Origin: Streptomyces sp. Z26
GTDB lineage: Bacteria; Actinomycetota; Actinomycetes; Streptomycetales; Streptomycetaceae
Direction: 5' to 3'
Assembly (NCBI RefSeq): GCF_003665095.1
Contig: NZ_RCHV01000002.1
Coordinates: 6,142,501-6,206,500, forward strand
DNA: 64,000 nt
The translations under genes were made by a program, and so were the position numbers. This document shows, one piece after another, positions 59,446 to 64,000 of the stretch; position 1 is the first letter of the stretch; every line of letters begins with the position of its first letter. The notes under the pieces are model-generated. The model saw only the letters and a list, made by a program, of their open reading frames with translations. It did not search any database and was not told where the DNA came from.

Positions 59446-60390
59446 TCAGCGGAAGACGGCGAGCGCCGCCTTCGCCGCGTCCGCGACAAGTGCGTCGTCG
59501 TACTCCGCGTCCTTGGTGTCCTTGTCGGACAGGACCGCCAGCATCACGGGGGCGCGTCCGGGCGGCCAGATGACCGCGATGTCGTTGCGCGTGCCGTAGT
59601 CGGCGGCGCCGGTCTTGTCCCCGACGACCCAGCCCTCGGGCGCGCCCGCCCGGATGAGGGGGCCGCCGGTGGTGTTCTCGCGCAGCATGGTCGTGAGGAT
59701 CTTCCGCTTCTCCACCGGCAGCGCCTTGCCCACGGTGAACGCCCGCAGGCTGTCCGCCATCGCGCGCGGCGTGCTGGTGTCGCGGGGGTCGCCGGGCGTG
59801 GTCTCGTTCAGCGCCGTCTCGATCCGGTCCGACCGCGTCGTCCTGTCCCCGATGCGGCGCAGCGCCGCCTCGAAGGCGTCCGGACCGCCGTACTCGCGGA
59901 AGAGGAGGTTCGCGGCGGTGTTGTCGCTGTAGCGCACGGCGGCGTCCATGGCGCCGCGTACGGAGATGCCCGTGTCGACGTGCTTCTCGGTGATCGGCGA
60001 GTTGGGCACCAGGTCGTCGCGGTCGTACGTGAGCCGCTTCTCCAGGTCCTTCACCGAGTCCCGCTGGAGGCCGGTGCCGGTGAGGAGCGCCTTGAAGGTG
60101 GAGGCGAAGGCGAACCGGTCGTCGGCGCGGTACGTCAGCTCGCGGCCCGTGGCGGTGTCCACCGCGTACACGCCGAGGCGCGCGTCGTACGCCCCCTCCA
60201 GCCGGTCGAACTCCTCGCGCGCCCGCGCCGTTTCCGCCGCGTCCCCCGGTCCGCCGGTCGGCTCGGACGTCGCGGCGGCCGGGGCGGCGGAGGCCGCGTC
60301 GCCGTCGCCGCTGCCGCAGCCGGCGAGGGAGGCGAGGAGCAGGGCGGCGAGCGCCGCACGGGTGGTGCGGGAGAAACGCGGATCGGACAC
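59446..60390 (-). CDS. Class A beta-lactamase (lipoprotein)
   Basis: 314 residues from GTG 60390 with AAGGGGA ahead. The signal peptide ends in the lipobox SLAGC (Cys25), so the enzyme is membrane-anchored, at least in part. All class A elements are present: STFK (Ser97, Lys100), YSDNTAANLL (SDN), ETALNE (the Glu of the omega loop) and DKTGAADYG (KTG). It hydrolyses penicillins and perhaps cephalosporins outside the cell. It diverges from a LysR gene followed by a penicillin-recognising-type protein, the blaL/blaA/blaB order of S. cacaoi, so induction by beta-lactams is likely. Confidence 0.95.
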   Translation of the reverse strand: MSDPRFSRTTRAALAALLLASLAGCGSGDGDAASAAPAAATSEPTGGPGDAAETARAREEFDRLEGAYDARLGVYAVDTATGRELTYRADDRFAFASTFKALLTGTGLQRDSVKDLEKRLTYDRDDLVPNSPITEKHVDTGISVRGAMDAAVRYSDNTAANLLFREYGGPDAFEAALRRIGDRTTRSDRIETALNETTPGDPRDTSTPRAMADSLRAFTVGKALPVEKRKILTTMLRENTTGGPLIRAGAPEGWVVGDKTGAADYGTRNDIAVIWPPGRAPVMLAVLSDKDTKDAEYDDALVADAAKAALAVFR

Positions 60391-60463
60391 AGGTATCCCC
60401 TTCGTCAGCGTTTGTCAGCGATCGAGGTTGTTGCGGTCCCCACCCTTCCGACGTCGCGCGATG

Positions 60464-60505
60464 CTGTCCAAGACAGAACCGGCCGGTTCCATGCGGGATC
60501 GGCAT
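60464..60505. promoter_or_regulatory. Operator region between beta-lactamase and LysR genes
   Basis: Three inverted repeats lie in line: CTGTC-CAA-GACAG (60464-60476), GAACCGGCCGGTTC (60476-60489, perfect 14 bp) and ATGC-N7-GCAT (60491-60505), which contains the T-N11-A of LysR sites. They lie within the 126-bp divergent region, the last one 12 bp before the LysR ATG. Confidence 0.68.
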
Positions 60506-60516
60506 AGCATGAGGTC

Positions 60517-61500
60517 ATGGACCTCATCGGTGGTTGCCGGGCGTTCGTCGGCGTGAGCGAGACCGGCAGCTTCACGCGCGGCGCGGCCGCCGCCGGGATT
60601 CCCCAGTCCGTCGCCAGCCGCCGCATCGCCGCGCTCGAACGGCACCTGGGCGACCGGCTGTTCGACCGTTCCGCCCGCCGGGCCGGGCTCACGCCGTTCG
60701 GCCGGGACATGCTGCCGTCCGCCCAGCGGCTCGTACGGCTCGCGGACGCGATGGAGCAGGACGCCAAGCGCGCCCGGCTGCGGCCGCTGCGGGTCGCCGT
60801 GCCGGAGACGTGCACCACGCGCGCACTGGCCGAGCTGGACGCGGAGGCGCGGGCGTACGACATGTTCCTGGAGTTCCGCCCCGCCGCCCCCGGCGACCGG
60901 GCGGAGCTGGTGCGCGACCACGACGTGCGCGCGGCGGTCACCGCCGTGCCCGCCGAGGACGGCACCTGGACCGTGCCGCTCGGCGTGGCCGGGGCCACGC
61001 GGCTGCACCCCGGGCCCGTGCACCTGGAGACGCTGCGCGTCGGGCGGCACGGGCGGCTGCCGCGCCGCCGCGTGTGGCTCCAGCCGGAGGACGACGTGCC
61101 GCACGTACGGGACCGGCTGATGCGCGTACGGGACGCGGTGGGGCTCCAGCCCGCGCAGGTCGCGGTGGCGGACTCGCTGACGGGTGCCGCCGCCGACGTC
61201 CTCGGCTCCGGCGACCTGCTGCTGTGCTCCACCGCGCAGGCCCGCGAACTCGGCCTGCACTGGCGCCCGTTGGGGGAGCTGCGGCTCGCGCGCGGCTACG
61301 CGGTCACGGCGGTGCTCGGCGCCGACGGCGAACGCCTCCGTACGCGCCTGTGGGACGCCGTCGCACAATGTCTGGGAGCGGAGGTCCCGGGCGACGGGCG
61401 TACGGGAGGCGGCGCGGCGGACCGTACGGAAGGCGGTGCGGCGGACGGCGCGGCCGACCGCACGGAGCACGGAGCGACGGGGAAGGCGGGACGCGGATGA
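60517..61500 (+). CDS. LysR-type regulator of beta-lactamase (BlaA-like)
   Basis: 327 residues, ATG 60517. The N-terminal winged HTH CRAFVGVSETGSFTRGAAAAGIPQSVASRRIAALERHLGDRLFDRS is a standard LysR head (landmarks FVGVSETGSFTRGA and SRRIAALE). The effector domain from about residue 90 is divergent, and the last 40 residues are a Gly/Ala/Arg-rich tail. By analogy with BlaA of S. cacaoi it would activate the divergent beta-lactamase gene and itself. It overlaps the next gene by 4 bp. Confidence 0.9.
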   Translation: MDLIGGCRAFVGVSETGSFTRGAAAAGIPQSVASRRIAALERHLGDRLFDRSARRAGLTPFGRDMLPSAQRLVRLADAMEQDAKRARLRPLRVAVPETCTTRALAELDAEARAYDMFLEFRPAAPGDRAELVRDHDVRAAVTAVPAEDGTWTVPLGVAGATRLHPGPVHLETLRVGRHGRLPRRRVWLQPEDDVPHVRDRLMRVRDAVGLQPAQVAVADSLTGAAADVLGSGDLLLCSTAQARELGLHWRPLGELRLARGYAVTAVLGADGERLRTRLWDAVAQCLGAEVPGDGRTGGGAADRTEGGAADGAADRTEHGATGKAGRG

Positions 61501-62399
61501 ACGCGGAAGGGCTGCTGCGCGGGGTCCGCGCCGAGCTGGACGAGGGCGGGCTCGTCGGCTCGATCCTCGTGCGCGACCTCCGCACCGGGGTCGAGATCGG
61601 GCTCGAACCGGACCTGGAGTTCCCGATCGCCTCGCTCGTCAAGATCCCGCTGGCCGCCGCCACCCTCGACCGCGTCCGCCGCGGCGAGCTGGACGGCGCC
61701 ACGCCCGTCGAGGTCCCGCCCGGCCGCGCCACCACGCCCGGACCGACGGGCCTCAGCCGCTTCCGGCACCCGGCCCGCGTCGCCGTGGACGACCTGCTGT
61801 ACCTGAGCATGTCGATCAGCGACAGCGTCGCGGCCGACGTGCTGTTCGGGCTGACGCCGCCCGCCGAGGTCACCCGACGGATGCGGGAGTGGGGGCTGCA
61901 CGGCATCGCCGTACGGCACGGCCTGCGCGAGCTGGGCGAGACGCCCGCGGAGCGCTTCGAGTCCGACCAGGTGCACCTCGCCCACTCCCTGGCCATCGCC
62001 GCCGGGACCGCCGGACGCGGCCACCCGGTGCCCCAACTCGACGTCACCCGGGGCAACTCGGGCTCGGCCCGCGCGTTCGTCGACCTGCTCCAGGCCCTCT
62101 GGACGCCGTCGCGCATCGACGGCGGCGTCGCCGCGCGCGTACGCGAACTCATGGGCCTGAACCTGCTGCGGCAGCGGCTGGCACCCGACTTCAGCTCGGA
62201 CGCGTCGACCTGGTCCTCGAAGACCGGCACGCTGCTCAACCTGCGGCACGAGGCGGGCGTCGTGGAGCACGCCGACGGGCGCGCGTACGCCGTCGCCGTG
62301 CTCACCGAGTCCCGTGTCCCGGCCGTCTCCCAGCCGGAGGCCGAGTCGCTGATGGCCGGTGCGGCCCGCGCCCTCCGGGACCACCTGCGGCGGTCCTGA
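61497..62399 (+). CDS. Penicillin-recognising serine protein, BlaB-like regulator of beta-lactamase
   Basis: 300 residues, ATG 61497, ATGA overlap with the LysR gene. It has the fold marks of a class A beta-lactamase: IASLVKIP (Ser46-x-x-Lys49), SISDSVAADVLF in the SDN position but with Ser instead of Asn, and SSKTGTLLNL (KTG). No E-x-x-L-N omega-loop motif is seen and there is no signal peptide, so it should bind penicillin covalently in the cytoplasm but hydrolyse it poorly. In S. cacaoi the matching protein BlaB is needed, with BlaA, for beta-lactamase induction. The match in order and motifs supports the same role. Confidence 0.87.
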   Translation: MNAEGLLRGVRAELDEGGLVGSILVRDLRTGVEIGLEPDLEFPIASLVKIPLAAATLDRVRRGELDGATPVEVPPGRATTPGPTGLSRFRHPARVAVDDLLYLSMSISDSVAADVLFGLTPPAEVTRRMREWGLHGIAVRHGLRELGETPAERFESDQVHLAHSLAIAAGTAGRGHPVPQLDVTRGNSGSARAFVDLLQALWTPSRIDGGVAARVRELMGLNLLRQRLAPDFSSDASTWSSKTGTLLNLRHEAGVVEHADGRAYAVAVLTESRVPAVSQPEAESLMAGAARALRDHLRRS

Positions 62400-62450
62400 G
62401 GGGCGGCGGGCCGCCCGTACCGGCCCCGGCGCGCGGGGCCCGTGGCACCG

Positions 62451-64000
62451 TCAACTCCCGGTCGCCGCACCCCCGTCGCGCTGCTCGTACGCGGCCGGGC
62501 GCAGCTGCGCCTCGCGTACGCGCGCCACGTCCAGCTTCTCGCCGCGGTCGAAGCGGTAGACGCCGTTCTGCTCCTGGAACACGTCGGTCAACTGCGTGTA
62601 GCAGTAGCCGAACATGTCCGGGTCGTCCAGCAGCACACCCGTCAGCCCGGCGAAGCGCCGCTGGAACTCCTCCTCGTCGCGCGGCCGTTCGCCGTAACCC
62701 CAGGAGACGTAGCGGTCCTCACCGGCCGCCTCCGCCTCCTCCGGGTTCCACCAGATGCCGCCGAACTCGCTGCAGAAGTACGGCTGTCCGGCGTACGGCA
62801 CCGACCATGTCGCGCCCGGGTCCTCGTCCTGCGGGTTGACCATCGGGCGGTCCTTCGCGAGCCCGTCCATCAGCCGCCGGAACGCCTCCGGGTCCTGCTC
62901 GTAGCAGTGCGAGTCGTACACGTCCGTCTCCCGTACGCGGTGGGAGTAGCCGGAGGTGTCCAGCACGGGGCGCGAGGTGTCGGCCGCCTTGGTGGCGAGG
63001 AACATCGCGCGGGTCACGTCGTCCAGGTCCGTACGGCGGTCGTGCAGCAGCTGCCGGGTCTCGTTCAGCGGGCACCAGCCGATGATCGACGGGTGGGAGT
63101 AGTCCCGCTCGACGGCCTCCAGCCACTGGGCGACGTAACCGCTCGACGGCCGCTGGTTGTCCGGGCCGACCGGGCCGGTGTTGCAGCCCCAGTCCCCGAA
63201 CTCGCCCCACACCAGGTAGCCCAGCCGGTCCGCGTGGTGCAGGAAGCGCTCCTCGAAGACCTTCTGGTGCAGGCGCGCGCCGTTGAAGCCCGCCGCCAGG
63301 GACAGCTCGATGTCCCGTACGAGGGCGGCGTCGTCCGGCGCGGTCATCAGCCCGTCCGGGTACCAGCCCTGGTCCAGCACCAGCCGCTGGAACACCGGCT
63401 TCCCGTTCAGCAGCAGCCGCTTCCCGTCGAGCGCCACCGAACGCAGCCCGGCGGTGCACACCGCGTGGTCCACGACGGTGCCGTCCCCGTCCACGACCTC
63501 CAGCTCGATCCCGTACAGGTGCGGGTCCTCCGGCGACCACGGGCGGCGGCTCTCCTCCGGCACGGTCAGCACCAGCCGGGGCGCCAGGTCGAGGTGGGCG
63601 TCGGACGAGGCGACGGCGAGGGCGCCCGACGCGTCGGTGAGGCGGGCCCGTACGCGGTGCCCGGCGCGGTTCCCCGACAGCGGCAGCTCCAGGTGGAAGC
63701 TGCCCGACGCGAGGTCGGGGGTGATCCGGGGGCGGCGCAGATGCGTCGCGGCCACCGGCTCCAGCCACACGGTCTGCCAGATGCCGGTGACGCGCGTGTA
63801 GTGGCAGGCGTGGTTCGCGTACTCGGCGGACTGCTTGCCGCGCGCCTGCGGCCCCCGCCCCGCGTCCCGCGCACGGACGACGACCACGGCCTCCTCCCCG
63901 GCCCGTACGACACCGCCCAGGTCGGCGCTGAAGGAGGTGAACCCGCCGCTGTGGCGGGCGACTTCGGTGCCGTTCACCCAGACCGTCGCGTCGTGGTCGA
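62451..64000 (-). CDS. Glycoside hydrolase family 2 enzyme, C-terminal part (5' end beyond window)
   Basis: The frame is open to the last base (upstream residues read VDHDATVWVNGTEV), so the N-terminal jelly-roll begins outside the window. Present are the end of the sugar-binding domain (CHYTRVTGIWQTVWLEPV), the immunoglobulin-like domain (LDLAPRLVLTVPEESRRPWSPEDPHLYGIELEV) and the TIM barrel starting at LRSVALDGKRLLLNGKPVFQRLVLDQGWYPDGL. WCPLNETRQ holds the acid/base Glu and PYFCSEFGGIWW the nucleophile Glu. It resembles beta-galactosidase/glucuronidase-like enzymes without a visible lacZ small-domain tail. No signal peptide can be judged. Confidence 0.93.
   Translation of the reverse strand, partial: DHDATVWVNGTEVARHSGGFTSFSADLGGVVRAGEEAVVVVRARDAGRGPQARGKQSAEYANHACHYTRVTGIWQTVWLEPVAATHLRRPRITPDLASGSFHLELPLSGNRAGHRVRARLTDASGALAVASSDAHLDLAPRLVLTVPEESRRPWSPEDPHLYGIELEVVDGDGTVVDHAVCTAGLRSVALDGKRLLLNGKPVFQRLVLDQGWYPDGLMTAPDDAALVRDIELSLAAGFNGARLHQKVFEERFLHHADRLGYLVWGEFGDWGCNTGPVGPDNQRPSSGYVAQWLEAVERDYSHPSIIGWCPLNETRQLLHDRRTDLDDVTRAMFLATKAADTSRPVLDTSGYSHRVRETDVYDSHCYEQDPEAFRRLMDGLAKDRPMVNPQDEDPGATWSVPYAGQPYFCSEFGGIWWNPEEAEAAGEDRYVSWGYGERPRDEEEFQRRFAGLTGVLLDDPDMFGYCYTQLTDVFQEQNGVYRFDRGEKLDVARVREAQLRPAAYEQRDGGAATGS

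Overview
The window is very GC-rich DNA (third codon positions almost always G or C, many GTG starts, dense 4-bp ATGA/GTGA gene overlaps). It also carries streptogrisin-type protease, SARP, ANTAR and DUF5133 genes. Together these point to a Streptomyces or close relative. It reads as chromosomal accessory and arm-like DNA: I see no rRNA, tRNA, CRISPR array, insertion sequence or integrase.

Layout. 1-5.6 kb: end of a LacI-type regulator, a secreted beta-helix glycosidase (GH87-like), a decayed alpha/beta hydrolase and an MFS pump with its TetR regulator behind twin operators. 5.7-9 kb: a run of a small methyltransferase, a CDGSH Fe-S protein, a haem-oxygenase-like iron enzyme and a 2-oxoglutarate oxygenase. 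9-13.8 kb: a four-gene operon (VOC protein, two SDRs, GCS2-type ligase) diverging from a GntR regulator and a GNAT enzyme across a palindromic operator. 14-19 kb: small stress and regulatory genes (ANTAR, SigB-type sigma factor, two DUF5133 paralogues). 19-29 kb: a TetR/MFS pair with three evenly spaced operators, a PrnB-like haem protein, a HAD phosphatase, DhaK/DhaL, a PAP2 phosphatase and a streptogrisin.

The centre of interest is 29.4-47.0 kb, a lasso-peptide gene cluster. It has two precursor genes too short for routine gene calling (31184-31306 and 33388-33516). Both have the YxxPxLxxxGxF leader signature and cores predicted to give a Gly1-to-Asp ring with one ring-to-C-terminus disulfide, the rare class III pattern of BI-32169. 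The lasso synthetase (asparagine-synthetase-like cyclase, PqqD-like RRE, transglutaminase-like leader peptidase) follows precursor 2. Two ABC exporters, two histidine kinase/response regulator pairs, a flavin monooxygenase, two tandem Tat-exported paralogues of unknown function, an inositol-phosphate-synthase-like protein, a SARP activator and a DUF3105/DUF305 pair complete it. The same promoter box (three 8-bp NCCCGGGA-like repeats, 2 bp, CCTACGYTG) occurs four times with identical spacing: before each precursor, before the SARP gene itself and before DUF3105/DUF305. This defines a small, probably SARP-driven, self-amplifying regulon. Each precursor is followed by a strong hairpin that should raise precursor dosage over the enzymes.

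47-64 kb: pirin, glutamate dehydrogenase, a DUF574 methyltransferase, an oxalate/formate-type MFS transporter with a 42-residue small subunit, an erythromycin-esterase-like protein, a cupin, a ureABCFGD urease operon (ureC frameshifted near its start, no ureE), a class A beta-lactamase facing a LysR regulator and a penicillin-recognising-type protein (the blaL/blaA/blaB arrangement of S. cacaoi), and the 3' part of a GH2 glycosidase running off the window.
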